NCBI GenBank assembly: GCA_017456545.1
Contig: JAFTJE010000024.1
Coordinates: 1 to 64,000, forward strand
Origin: Clostridia bacterium
GTDB lineage: Bacteria > Bacillota > Clostridia > Oscillospirales > CAG-272
Direction: 5' to 3'
Length of the DNA stretch: 64,000 nucleotides
Part shown: positions 42,330 to 51,240 of the stretch, piece by piece
Numbering within the stretch: the first letter of the stretch is position 1
Layout of the letters: each line of letters starts with the position of its first letter
Notes under the pieces: generated by a model
Told to the model about the DNA's origin: nothing
The model's database searches: none
What the model saw: the letters and a program-made list of their open reading frames with translations, nothing else
Program-made: the position numbers and the translations under genes

Positions 42330-43949
42330 ATGACAATAGGTCAAAAAATTATGCAGCTTAGAATATCTAAGGATATTTCTCAAGAGCATCTTGCTGAAAC
42401 TCTTGGTATTTCAAGACAATCTGTTTCTAAGTGGGAAATGGGGCAGGCACTTCCACAGATAGATAAGGTGCTTCAGCTTGCAGAAATTTTTGGTGTTTCC
42501 ACAGATGAGCTTTTGTATGACAAAATAGACATATCAAGCTTGCCTGCAAAACCCAAAAGAAATAAGTATTTTGGTACAGATGGATTTCGTGGTGAGGCAA
42601 ATGCAACTCTTACATCTATGCAGGCGTACAAGGTAGGTAGATTCCTCGGCTGGTATTTCTCATCAAAGCTGTCAGGATGCTCGAAGCCGGGATACCGTCC
42701 TCGCATTGTAATAGGAAAGGATACCCGTCGTTCAAGCTATATGCTTGAATATTCCATAGTTGCGGGAATTACAGCATCGGGAGCAGATGCTTATATGCTC
42801 CATGTAACAACTACACCAAGCGTTTCTTATGTGACTCGTATGGACGAATTTGATTGCGGTATTATGGTAACTGCTTCCCATAATCCTTACTATGACAATG
42901 GTATCAAGGTTATAAATTCACACGGTGAAAAGCTTGATGATGAAACAACTGCACTTATTGAGGCATATATTGACGGCGACCTTGCTACCCTTGGTGTAAC
43001 AGGCGACGACCTCCCATTGGCACAAAAGGCAAGTATAGGATGTATCCACGACTATTCGGCAGGCAGAAATCGTTACATCGGTTATTTAATTTCCGTCGCA
43101 TCAAACTCCTATAAAAAATTAAAGATAGGTATAGACTGTGCAAACGGTGCATCCTGGTATATAGCTAACGCAGTATTCAGTGCTCTTGGTGCACAGACAT
43201 ATGTTATCGGTAATGAGCCTGACGGACTTAACATAAACGAGGGCTGTGGCTCAACACATATTGATAATCTTCAAAGATTAGTGAAGGAAAAGCACCTTGA
43301 TATCGGCTTTGCCTTTGATGGTGATGCTGACAGATGTCTTGCAGTTGATGAAAACGGAAATCTTGTTGACGGAGATGCTATTATTTACATTCTCGGTAAA
43401 CGGCTAAAGGCAAAGGGCATACTGAATGACAACACAGTTGTTATGACTGTAATGTCAAACAGTGGCTTTATCGCAAGCCTTGATAAGATAGGTATTAAAT
43501 GTGTTCAAACTGCTGTGGGTGATCGCTTTGTGTATGAATGTATGCAGAACAACGATTATGCCATCGGTGGCGAGCAGTCCGGACATATTATTATGAAAAA
43601 ATATGCTACAACAGGCGACGGAATATTGACTGCCATTATGATAGCAGAGGAAATATGTGACTCTAAGGATACACTTTCAAAGCTCGCAGAGCCTATAAAG
43701 CTTTATCCTCAGTATCTTCAAAATGTTCGTGTAAAGGATAAGTCCGCTGTTATAGAGGATGAAAATGTTAAAAAAGAAGTCGAAGCTGTTGAAAAGCTCA
43801 TTAACAAGAAGGGCAGAATTCTTCTTCGTCAAAGTGGAACAGAGCCTGTTGTGCGTGTTATGGTTGAGGCTGAAACCCACGAAAAATGCATTGAATATAC
43901 TCAAAGGATAGTTAAAACCATTAAAGAGGGAGGACACATTGTTGAATAA
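42330..43949 (+). CDS. glmM: Fusion of XRE helix-turn-helix domain and phosphoglucosamine mutase
   Basis: A 539-residue protein in one uninterrupted frame. Residues 3-62 are an XRE/Cro helix-turn-helix (IGQKIMQLRISKDISQEHLA, LGISRQSVSKWEMG). After a short linker (SSLPAKPKRNK) a complete GlmM-type mutase begins at YFGTDGFRGEAN (80-91): the phosphoserine loop is TASHNPYYDNG with Ser183, the metal loop DGDADR at 330-335, and the phosphate-binding RQSGTEPVVRV close to the end. GlmM interconverts glucosamine-6-phosphate and glucosamine-1-phosphate. AGGAG with 8-bp spacing precedes the ATG. First gene of an apparent operon with a GlmU-like acyltransferase and nagB. The HTH could make the enzyme a sugar-phosphate-sensing autoregulator (inference). 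Confidence 0.9.
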   Translation: MTIGQKIMQLRISKDISQEHLAETLGISRQSVSKWEMGQALPQIDKVLQLAEIFGVSTDELLYDKIDISSLPAKPKRNKYFGTDGFRGEANATLTSMQAYKVGRFLGWYFSSKLSGCSKPGYRPRIVIGKDTRRSSYMLEYSIVAGITASGADAYMLHVTTTPSVSYVTRMDEFDCGIMVTASHNPYYDNGIKVINSHGEKLDDETTALIEAYIDGDLATLGVTGDDLPLAQKASIGCIHDYSAGRNRYIGYLISVASNSYKKLKIGIDCANGASWYIANAVFSALGAQTYVIGNEPDGLNINEGCGSTHIDNLQRLVKEKHLDIGFAFDGDADRCLAVDENGNLVDGDAIIYILGKRLKAKGILNDNTVVMTVMSNSGFIASLDKIGIKCVQTAVGDRFVYECMQNNDYAIGGEQSGHIIMKKYATTGDGILTAIMIAEEICDSKDTLSKLAEPIKLYPQYLQNVRVKDKSAVIEDENVKKEVEAVEKLINKKGRILLRQSGTEPVVRVMVEAETHEKCIEYTQRIVKTIKEGGHIVE

Positions 43950-44604
43950 GCTTGTTAAGACAAAGGAATTATATTCTTCGGTTCCTGAGTATCTCTCGTC
44001 ACTTTTTGATTCCTCTGAGTACCCTTGGGAAATGCTCCCAAAGATAAAGGACTATATATATGATCTCATAAAAAAGGGCATACCGGGATATACTCTTATA
44101 TCCGAAAATGTGCTTGTGGGCGAAAATGTAAAGATATATCCCACAGCTACAATAGAAGGCCCAACTGTCATAGGCTCCGGCTGTGAGGTGCGTCCGGGTG
44201 CATTCATAAGAGGTAGCGTTATAACCGGAGAGAGCTGTGTAATCGGCAATTCCTCGGAATTGAAAAACTGTATTTTACTTGATAAGGTTCAAGTACCGCA
44301 CTATAACTATATAGGAGATTCCATATTAGGCAACAAGGCTCATACGGGAGCAGGTACAATATGCTCTAATCTTAAATCCGACGGAAGGGCAGTAGTTATT
44401 CATGGTGATGTGGATTATGAAACAGGTCTTCGTAAAATCGGCGGTATTCTCGCTGACGGTGCTGATGTAGGCTGTGGTTCCGTTATAAATCCGGGTACGG
44501 TAATAGGTAAAAACACATCTGTTTATCCTTTAACTTCCTTGCGTGGTGTTTATCCGTCTGACTGCATTGTAAAGTCAACTAAGGTAGTAGTAAAAAGAGT
44601 ATAA
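43939..44604 (+). CDS. GlmU-like left-handed beta-helix acyltransferase
   Basis: A 221-residue hexapeptide-repeat protein. An approximately 50-residue helical N-terminus is followed by coils with [LIV]-G-x4 periodicity (VLVGENVKIYPTATIEGPTV, VIGSGCEVRPGAFIRGSVI). HYNYIGDSILG and HTGAGTICSNLK match the C-terminal acetyltransferase half of GlmU, but the nucleotidyltransferase half is absent, so UDP-GlcNAc formation would need another enzyme. Start is TTG at 43939 with GGGAGG 5 bp away, overlapping the mutase end by 11 bp. It would act next to GlmM, acetylating glucosamine-1-phosphate or a related sugar. Confidence 0.82.
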   Translation: MLNKLVKTKELYSSVPEYLSSLFDSSEYPWEMLPKIKDYIYDLIKKGIPGYTLISENVLVGENVKIYPTATIEGPTVIGSGCEVRPGAFIRGSVITGESCVIGNSSELKNCILLDKVQVPHYNYIGDSILGNKAHTGAGTICSNLKSDGRAVVIHGDVDYETGLRKIGGILADGADVGCGSVINPGTVIGKNTSVYPLTSLRGVYPSDCIVKSTKVVVKRV

Positions 44605-44629
44605 TTCAATTTTGTAAGGAGAAAAGGCT

Positions 44630-45340
44630 ATGAATTATATTGTGGTTAAAACATACGAGGAGCTTAGCACCCGTGTGGCTTCAATCATTTGTGGACAGAT
44701 CGCCATGAAGCCACAGTGTGTTCTCGGCTTGGCAACAGGCTCATCTCCTCTTGGCGCTTATGCAAAAATAGTAGAAAAAAACAAGGCAGGAGAGGTGGAT
44801 TTTTCCAATGTCAGGTCTGTCAATCTTGACGAATATGTAGGACTTCATGGTGAGCACGACCAAAGCTATCGTTATTTTATGAATAACAATCTGTTTAAGC
44901 ATATAAATATTGATATAAACAATACATATGTGCCTGATGGATGTGCTGAAGATATAGAGGCAGAGTGCAAGGCTTATGACGAATTGATAGATAGACTTGG
45001 AGGTATTGACCTTCAGCTTTTAGGTATAGGCTATGACGGTCACATCGGCTTTAATGAGCCGGATACATATTTTGAAAAGTCAACCCACAGGGTAACTCTT
45101 GATAGCTCTACCATTGAAGCAAACTCACGCTTCTTTGCATCTCGTGACGATGTCCCTAAAACTGCTATTACTATGGGTATTGGTGGTATTATGTCAGCAA
45201 AGAGGGTATTGTTAATCGCAAACGGCAAGGGGAAAAGGGAAATTGTTGAAAAGGCATTCTTTGGGCCAATCACTCCATCAGTTCCTGCCTCTATCCTTCA
45301 GCTGCATCCTAATCTTACTGTAATTTACAGTGAAAACTAA
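44630..45340 (+). CDS. nagB: Glucosamine-6-phosphate deaminase
   Basis: A 236-residue NagB. Signature segments: LGLATGSSPLGAY for phosphate binding, VRSVNLDEYVGL with catalytic Asp67, LLGIGYDGHIGFNEP with Asp136, His138 and Glu143, and MGIGGIMSAKRVLLIA. Converts glucosamine-6-phosphate to fructose-6-phosphate and ammonium. It is slightly shorter than E. coli NagB, like Firmicute versions without the allosteric tail. Located 26 bp after the acyltransferase with AAGGAGAAAAGGCT before the ATG; it opposes the biosynthetic direction of the GlmM step in the same operon. Confidence 0.95.
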   Translation: MNYIVVKTYEELSTRVASIICGQIAMKPQCVLGLATGSSPLGAYAKIVEKNKAGEVDFSNVRSVNLDEYVGLHGEHDQSYRYFMNNNLFKHINIDINNTYVPDGCAEDIEAECKAYDELIDRLGGIDLQLLGIGYDGHIGFNEPDTYFEKSTHRVTLDSSTIEANSRFFASRDDVPKTAITMGIGGIMSAKRVLLIANGKGKREIVEKAFFGPITPSVPASILQLHPNLTVIYSEN

Positions 45341-45478
45341 ACCTAAGTAATGAAAAATATTAAGGCTGCAAATAGATGCTCTTGATTCATATACTAAAAT
45401 ACTAATTGAAATATCTGCAGATAGAGTAATACTCTATGAGGACAAAAAATCAAATCAGCTTTAGATACACTAAAAATT

Positions 45479-45516
45479 CCCGATGACACCGTTAAGGAAG
45501 CTCATCGGGACTTTCT
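45479..45516 (+). terminator. Hairpin after nagB
   Basis: CCCGATGA...TCATCGGG stem followed by ACTTTCTG; modest T run. The rest of 45341-45660 holds no gene I can support, only short remnants in poor frames. Confidence 0.5.
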
Positions 45517-45670
45517 GTTATATGGCTTGAAAACGAACCCATATCACAAGCAGGGCTTGGGCGAGCTCAATGAGTAATGGGTATACAAAGAAAAGGCAAG
45601 ACGGTATGTCTTATGTTTTTAGCGACTTGATAACTGTCTAAATTAAAAAACTATAGGTCCGGGTAAATTA

Positions 45671-45699
45671 TTTACTTTTGTATTTACATGTGATATAAT
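45671..45699 (+). promoter_or_regulatory. Promoter of the DMT permease/GH20 pair
   Basis: TTTACT (45671-45676) and TATAAT (45694-45699), 17-bp spacer. Confidence 0.6.
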
Positions 45700-45760
45700 A
45701 CAAATAATATAATGTTCTTAGACTCCCCCAAAAAACAGTTAGGAGGCTACTAAATTTTTT

Positions 45761-46654
45761 ATGAATATATATTTAATTTTAACTTTATCAACTTTGTTAG
45801 CAACCGGAAAGGCCTTGTTTTGTAAAGCATTGGGAACAGGGCAATACTCAAAAAAAGAAACAGCTATATTAAATTTCAAGGCACTTTTTATTGCATTTAT
45901 CTGCTCATTGATTTTAATAGCTGATGAATTTTATAAACTGTTTGAAATATCCGCATTTTCTATTGTTCTTTCCGTATTCTTTGGTATATCCGTAGCGATA
46001 ACTCAAATTATGCAATCAAAGGCAATGGGAAATGGACCTGCATCCTTAGTATCGCTTGTATATTCCTGTGGCTTTTTAGTACCTATTTTTTACGGATTGT
46101 TTTTTTGGAATGAAAGCGTGTCTGTTTATCAATGGCTGGGCATTCTTTTACTTGTAATAGCCTTGTGCTTAATAGTATGTAAAGGAGAAAAGGGTGGGAG
46201 AATGGTTGCTTGGCTTCCGTTTGCGATTATAGCTATGCTTGGCTCGGGTGCTAATGCAATATTTCAAAAAACACACCAACATTCTTTATTTGCTGATGAG
46301 CTGCAATTGTTTTTAGTTTATTCCTTGTTTTTTTCATCATTGTTTACCGGTATAGTGTCTTTAGTAATTCGCAGAAGAGAAGAGAGTGAGCCTGATTTAC
46401 TAAAAAAACAGCAAGTAATAAAAAAGATAATAGTTCCACTATGCCTCGGTATATGTGTGGGATTGCTGAATTTTTTGAATTTGAGTTTATCGGGAAAGCT
46501 ACCTTCTATAATACTATTTCCCGTTTATAATGTAGGAAGTATGCTTTTGTCAAGCTTTATATCATCACTTATATATAAGGATAAGCCAACAAAAAGACAG
46601 GGAGTTGGCTTTGTAATAGGAATAGTGGCAATTTTAATAGTTGGAATTTTTTGA
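45761..46654 (+). CDS. EamA/DMT-superfamily permease
   Basis: A 297-residue membrane protein with ten hydrophobic segments arranged as two EamA repeats; SKAMGNGPASLVSLVYSCGF (end of the first half) and LSGKLPSIILFPVYNVGSML (second half) correspond to the conserved helix pairs of drug/metabolite transporters. Substrate unknown; its partner gene, 12 bp downstream, encodes a GH20-like enzyme, so a sugar or amino-sugar solute is conceivable. TTAGGAGGCTAC precedes the ATG with somewhat long spacing. More A/T-rich than most of the window. Confidence 0.83.
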   Translation: MNIYLILTLSTLLATGKALFCKALGTGQYSKKETAILNFKALFIAFICSLILIADEFYKLFEISAFSIVLSVFFGISVAITQIMQSKAMGNGPASLVSLVYSCGFLVPIFYGLFFWNESVSVYQWLGILLLVIALCLIVCKGEKGGRMVAWLPFAIIAMLGSGANAIFQKTHQHSLFADELQLFLVYSLFFSSLFTGIVSLVIRRREESEPDLLKKQQVIKKIIVPLCLGICVGLLNFLNLSLSGKLPSIILFPVYNVGSMLLSSFISSLIYKDKPTKRQGVGFVIGIVAILIVGIF

Positions 46655-46666
46655 CAGGAGAAATAT

Positions 46667-47683
46667 ATGGAATTATCTTGGGAAACAAGAGGCATAGTGC
46701 TAACATCACCTCTTTCTGAGGAAATAGATGATGTTATAAAATTTATTGATGAATATTTGGCACCCCGTGGCTTTAATATGATAGTAATGCAGGTAAGATA
46801 TCGTTATCAGTTCAGTAGTCATCCGGAGGTGTGGGGATATGACCCACTTTCTGCAGAGAATGTAAAAAAACTGTTAGAGGTATGTAGGAAAAATAATATA
46901 AAATTAGTGCCTAAAATGAACCTGATAGGTCACCAATCAGGCTTCCACAATGAGCCAACTGACGGTATACTACACGGGCATAATACGGTTTCGTCCGATA
47001 TATGTGACGGACTTTTGCGAGCATACCCTGATTTTGATGAACAGCGTGGTCTAAAGGAAATTCTTTATTCACGAAGCATATGCCTAAGCAGTAGAGAGGC
47101 AAAAGCTGTTGTATGCGAGCTGATAGATGAGCTGATGGATGTGTTTGAAGCAGATATGATACATATTGGTTGTGATGAGGTGTTTAATGCAGGGCTATGT
47201 CCCGAATGCTCAAAGAAGTCCAGGTCAGAGCTAATTTCAAGCTGGATCAATTCTATAAATGAGCATGTAAAAAGGAGTGGTGGGACAACTCTTATATGGG
47301 GAGACAGGCTTCTTTCCACAAAGGATACGGGTTATAATAGATGGGAAGCCTCTGATGACGGTAGTGATATCGCTATTGATATGCTTTCTAAGGATATTAT
47401 CATATGCGATTGGCATTATGATAAATATGAAAAATATGAATCCATTGATATTTTTGCAAAAGCAGGCTTTAGGATAATGATAAGCCCATGGCGAGATAAA
47501 GCAAATCTTGAGGCATTTTTAGATTATGCAATTAAGCACGATATAGGCCATATAAACGGTGTCCTAATGACAACATGGTGTGGCTCGGGTGATTTAGCTA
47601 AAAGATTATTGTACGGTGAAAAGGGCAGATGGCTCCACACAGAGCAAATAGCAACCACGATTGAAGATGTTTTCGGCAAATAA
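46667..47683 (+). CDS. GH20-like beta-N-acetylhexosaminidase catalytic domain protein
   Basis: A 338-residue TIM-barrel protein without signal peptide. The acid/base pair of GH20 is visible as D170-E171 in MIHIGCDEVF, and the barrel strands LVPKMNLIGHQ, SRSICLSSREA and TTLIWGDRLL are in the usual order. The N-terminal GH20b domain of classical enzymes is missing and the C-terminus is short, so it may act on unusual hexosaminides. The DMT permease gene directly upstream and the amino-sugar operon before it agree with hexosamine use. Its last 57 codons are duplicated at 51063-51236. Confidence 0.75.
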   Translation: MELSWETRGIVLTSPLSEEIDDVIKFIDEYLAPRGFNMIVMQVRYRYQFSSHPEVWGYDPLSAENVKKLLEVCRKNNIKLVPKMNLIGHQSGFHNEPTDGILHGHNTVSSDICDGLLRAYPDFDEQRGLKEILYSRSICLSSREAKAVVCELIDELMDVFEADMIHIGCDEVFNAGLCPECSKKSRSELISSWINSINEHVKRSGGTTLIWGDRLLSTKDTGYNRWEASDDGSDIAIDMLSKDIIICDWHYDKYEKYESIDIFAKAGFRIMISPWRDKANLEAFLDYAIKHDIGHINGVLMTTWCGSGDLAKRLLYGEKGRWLHTEQIATTIEDVFGK

Positions 47684-47759
47684 GTATCGGTCAACGATAT
47701 AATCCCATATCACGACCGGAGTTATAGGTGGGTTAGATAAGCGTTTTTGGTGCCCAACT

Positions 47760-48205
47760 ATATTTGAGTGTTCTTTTCGTTTTGCCGGTCAAATAGCATC
47801 AACCATCCACGCCCCCGAAAGCTCATACTTTGCTTCGGGGAACCTCGGCACTGACAACGGCTTTCGTAAGAAATGCAAACCCAATCCCAAGCAGAGCAAG
47901 GTGTGTGGCATCTTGTGCGACCCGTACGGGAAGAAGCCCAAAAGCCTCCTTTGTGAAAGGGAGGTGTCACACAGCGACGGAGGGATTGTCTTAAAAAAGT
48001 GACCCGTACTATTTGGGAAGGCTCCTTTGGAGCTATTTCTGCCGAGCCTTTTCCTTGCAAGCAGAGAACGGCTTTCGTCAGAAATGCGAACCCATATTCC
48101 AAGCAGAGCTTGGGGTGTGTTCGATGGACGGAGGGACACAAAAAAAGAAAAACAGGTACTTGATGTACCTGTTTCCTTTTTTTGGTGAACTGTAATATCG
48201 GAGTG
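47760..48205. repeat. Repeat block A with tRNA-Glu 3'-end-like sequence and terminator
   Basis: Contains GACCCGTACGGGAAG at 47919-47933, the extragenic element AGCCTCCTTTGTGAAAGG...GACGGAGGGATTGT (47942-47988) common between genes of gut Clostridia, the shared stretch CTTGCAAGCAGAGAACGGCT, and a copy of the tRNA-Glu terminator (AACAGGTAC/GTACCTGTT, 48151-48173) followed by TTGGTGAACTGTA. Short open frames here are by-products of the repeats. No gene between 47684 and 48300. Confidence 0.75.
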
Positions 48206-48300
48206 TCGAACTAATTATAACATCAATGGGTAGAGTCAAATTGGCTCTACATTTTTTGTTACTCTACTTGTCATATGTTTACAAAAAAGTAGTCTCTCTG

Positions 48301-49131
48301 TCAAAAGTAACTATTTTTGCGATATGCTAAGGGCGAGATGCCCATATGTTTTTTAAACATTCTGCTGAAGTATAATGCATCTTCAATGCCACATAATTTA
48401 GCAATTTCAGAAATACTATAATCGGTGTTTATTAATAAATGGGAACTTTTATCTATGATTAACTCTGCGTAATATTCTTGAGGAGAAACGCCTAAGTTTT
48501 TCTTAAAAAGCTTTATAAAATAAAATTTGCTTATGCCACAAAGTTTTGACAGTTCTTCGTTGGAACGTCTTATATGACATTCGGACTTCATAATTTGAAT
48601 GGCTTTATATAGTTTTGATTTCTTTCCTTCTTGGCTGATAAGTTTCATTATGCGAGCGATAATCGATATCAGCTCGCCATTTAATAATAGCTCTGCCATT
48701 TCCTCCTCGTTCTGTAAACCGCTCCATAAGCTGTGGCAAAAATGCTCAAATTCCGGGAAAACTCCTATATGGTACGAGCGCTCCTTGAAAAAGGAAAGCA
48801 TTTTTTCCACTTCGCTACCTGTAAAAAGAATCCAATAATGCGTTGTTTTTTCTCCGTTTATCGAATATATCTGCGGTTCATTGGGTCTAAATAAGCAAAT
48901 ATCTCCACTTGTAAGATTGTATTTTTTGCCATTTTCGTGTATAGTGAGAGTACCGTACGCAACGTAAATAAGCTGATAGTCGGGTCTGCCGCTTTTACGA
49001 CGAATGGATAATTTTGAGTGGTCCGCACAATACCCAAAATCATTAATATAGATAAATCTATCGGTTTCGGTATGCTTTTCTCCACTTGATTTTCCTGAAT
49101 AATAGTATGCTTTACCAGTATAATTGTACAT
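48301..49131 (-). CDS. AraC-family transcriptional regulator
   Basis: A 276-residue regulator with an N-terminal cupin domain (about 45-150; LIYVAYGTLTIHENGKKYNL, DICLFRPNEPQIY) and a C-terminal AraC HTH pair (SNEELSKLCGISKFYFIKLF and ISEIAKLCGIEDALYFSRMF, then FKKHMGISPLAYR). It is transcribed divergently from the GH2 gene; the dyad at 49194-49210 lies between their promoters and is a plausible target. Together the two genes form a self-contained cassette between tRNA-Glu-like repeat blocks. Confidence 0.88.
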   Translation of the reverse strand: MYNYTGKAYYYSGKSSGEKHTETDRFIYINDFGYCADHSKLSIRRKSGRPDYQLIYVAYGTLTIHENGKKYNLTSGDICLFRPNEPQIYSINGEKTTHYWILFTGSEVEKMLSFFKERSYHIGVFPEFEHFCHSLWSGLQNEEEMAELLLNGELISIIARIMKLISQEGKKSKLYKAIQIMKSECHIRRSNEELSKLCGISKFYFIKLFKKNLGVSPQEYYAELIIDKSSHLLINTDYSISEIAKLCGIEDALYFSRMFKKHMGISPLAYRKNSYF

Positions 49132-49152
49132 TTTTATCCCCCCTCATTAAAT

Positions 49153-49231
49153 TTTATACCACAAAAAAGCACTTTTGTCCATATCTTACCAAAAAAATCA
49201 TATTGATTTTACTACTGCTTAATGCTATAAT
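49153..49231. promoter_or_regulatory. Divergent promoters and dyad between AraC and GH2 genes
   Basis: Minus: TGGACA (49176-49181) and TATAAA (49153-49158), 17 bp. Plus: TTGATT (49203-49208) and TATAAT (49226-49231), 17 bp. AAAATCA-TAT-TGATTTT (49194-49210) overlaps the plus -35 box, much like the element at 12418-12438; TTGATTTTACT and AATGCTAYAAT are also shared with that promoter. Confidence 0.6.
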
Positions 49232-49339
49232 CGAGTTGTGAAGCAAGATATATAAATTTGTCATTTGATATGTAATGTGTAAACACAAAGCCCTTATATT
49301 TTGCAATTTGCTAAATGAAGGAAAGGAGAGTTCATAGAA

Positions 49340-51067
49340 ATGATAATACCAAGGTCTGAACATCCAAATCCACAATTTGAAAGAGAAAACTGGGTTAATT
49401 TAAACGGAGAATGGGAGTTTGAGCTTGACCGTGGCATCAGCGGTCGTGATAGAAAATTTTACGAAAGAGAGCATCTTGACTCTAAAATCATAGTTCCATT
49501 CTGCCCTGAAAGCGTTCTTTCTGGTATCGGTAACACAGATTATCTTAACTGTGTTTGGTATCTTAAGAGAGTAAAAATCAAAAAGTGCAACAAAAGAGTA
49601 ATTTTGCACTTTGGTGCAGTTGACTACGAAAGCTATGTTTATGTAAATCATAAAGAAGTTTACCACAATATCGGCGGTTATGTTGGATTTGATATTGATA
49701 TAACCGATTATGTGGAAATGGGCAAGGAAAATATAATTATCGTATGCGCCATTGACACTCATCCGAACGGAAAAGCATCGGGTAAGCAAAGTGAAAATTA
49801 CTATTCTATTGAATGCTGTTATACTCGTACAACAGGCATTTGGCAAACGGTTTGGCTTGAATATATTGAAAAAAACTACATCAAGAGTGTAAGATATTAC
49901 ACCTCAATAGAACAAAAAAGCGTTCAAATTGAAATAGAAACGGTAGGAAACGCAGAATTTAAAGCGATAGCTACATACAATGGAAAAGCAGTAGGTGAGG
50001 CGAGTGCAAAATTGCATACAGGTATAAGCCACTTAACTCTTAGTTTAAGCGAGCTTCATTTATGGGAGGCAGGCAAGGGTAGGATTTATGACCTTGAGCT
50101 AACCTATGGCAAAGATAAGGTAAAGAGCTATTTCGGTATACGCTCAACCGCCTTTGATAATAAAAATTATTTGTTGAACGGAAAGCCCCTGTTTCTTCGC
50201 ACGGTTCTTGACCAAGGCTACTATAAGGAAGGCATATACACAGCAAAAAATGAAGAAGAGCTATATAGAGATATACAGCTATCGTTTGAAGCTGGCTTTA
50301 ACGGTGCAAGATTACATCAAAAGGTGTTTGAGCCAAGATTTTTGTATCACTGTGACAAAATGGGATATCTTGTGTTTGGCGAAGCTCCCAATGCTCACCT
50401 TGATTACTCTGATATGAATCAGCTAACTCCGTTTTTGCTTGAATGGCAAAGAGAGGTAAAAAGAGATTTTAACCATCCGTCAATTATAGGCTGGTGTCCT
50501 CTTAATGAAACATGGGATTGGGATAACAGACATCAAAATGATGATTTTATAAGAGCGCTTTATTATTCAACAAAAGCAATGGATACTACTCGCCCCTGTA
50601 TAGGCACAAGCGGTAACTATCAGGTGGTGTCCGATATTTATGACCTTCACGATTATATTCAGGATACACAGGACTTTAAAAAAATCTACTTAGCACCCAC
50701 ATACGAGGAATTTGCAAGCAATTATGATAATCATCCTTGGCACGGTGGAGTATCAAAATATCAAAAATCAACCGACTATAAGGATATGGCACTATTTTTA
50801 AGCGAATTTGGTGGAATTCGTTGGGATATTGACGGAATAGAAGGTGGCTGGGGCTACGGCAACGCTCCTAAAACCGAAGAAGAGTTTTTAGAAAGATTTG
50901 AAGGCCTGACAATGGCGCTTATAAATTGCCCGTATGTGTGTGGCTTTTGTTATACTCAGCTATATGATATAGAGCAAGAGGTAAACGGTTTATACACTTA
51001 TGAAAGAAAGCCTAAATTTGATCTGAATAAAATCAAATCAATTATACAGGCGAAAAGAAAGCGCTGA
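49340..51067 (+). CDS. GH2 glycoside hydrolase (beta-galactosidase/glucuronidase type)
   Basis: A 575-residue three-domain GH2 enzyme: jelly roll (about 1-175, RTTGIWQTVWLE), Ig-like domain (about 176-270) and barrel. Acid/base Glu390 in CPLNETWD and nucleophile Glu489 in LFLSEFGGIRW. It lacks the C-terminal N-x-K signature of glucuronidases, and the sequence ends soon after the barrel, so the substrate is left open. Cytoplasmic. Preceded by GAAAGGAGAG and a good promoter, divergent from an AraC regulator. A fragment of a GH20-like gene overlaps its stop codon in another frame. Confidence 0.85.
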   Translation: MIIPRSEHPNPQFERENWVNLNGEWEFELDRGISGRDRKFYEREHLDSKIIVPFCPESVLSGIGNTDYLNCVWYLKRVKIKKCNKRVILHFGAVDYESYVYVNHKEVYHNIGGYVGFDIDITDYVEMGKENIIIVCAIDTHPNGKASGKQSENYYSIECCYTRTTGIWQTVWLEYIEKNYIKSVRYYTSIEQKSVQIEIETVGNAEFKAIATYNGKAVGEASAKLHTGISHLTLSLSELHLWEAGKGRIYDLELTYGKDKVKSYFGIRSTAFDNKNYLLNGKPLFLRTVLDQGYYKEGIYTAKNEEELYRDIQLSFEAGFNGARLHQKVFEPRFLYHCDKMGYLVFGEAPNAHLDYSDMNQLTPFLLEWQREVKRDFNHPSIIGWCPLNETWDWDNRHQNDDFIRALYYSTKAMDTTRPCIGTSGNYQVVSDIYDLHDYIQDTQDFKKIYLAPTYEEFASNYDNHPWHGGVSKYQKSTDYKDMALFLSEFGGIRWDIDGIEGGWGYGNAPKTEEEFLERFEGLTMALINCPYVCGFCYTQLYDIEQEVNGLYTYERKPKFDLNKIKSIIQAKRKR

Positions 51068-51236
51068 AGCGTTTTTGAGCTACGCAAAAAGCCATGACAA
51101 TGGTCATATTATGGGTGTTTTAGCAACCACGTGGTGCGGATCCGGAGATTTAGCCAAGAGATTATTGTATGGAGAAAAAGGCAGATGGCTCCACACCGAG
51201 CAAATAGCAAGCACCATCGAAGCCATATTCGGTTAA
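51063..51236 (+). pseudogene. C-terminal remnant of a GH20-like gene
   Basis: Fifty-seven codons to TAA encode GHIMGVLATTWCGSGDLAKR and LYGEKGRWLHTEQIAS, nearly the same as the last 57 residues of the GH20-like protein at 46667-47683. The fragment starts within the stop region of the GH2 gene in a different frame and has no start of its own. It indicates a duplication of the GH20 end with its downstream repeat, into which the AraC/GH2 cassette was placed or which recombined later. Confidence 0.85.
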
Positions 51237-51240
51237 TAGA

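Noticed and set aside
47758..48195. Several 60-127 codon frames in repeat block A
   Set aside because: They run through repeats, tRNA-like sequence and terminators on both strands and have no ribosome sites; the same applies to frames at 51305-51609 and 53780-54074.
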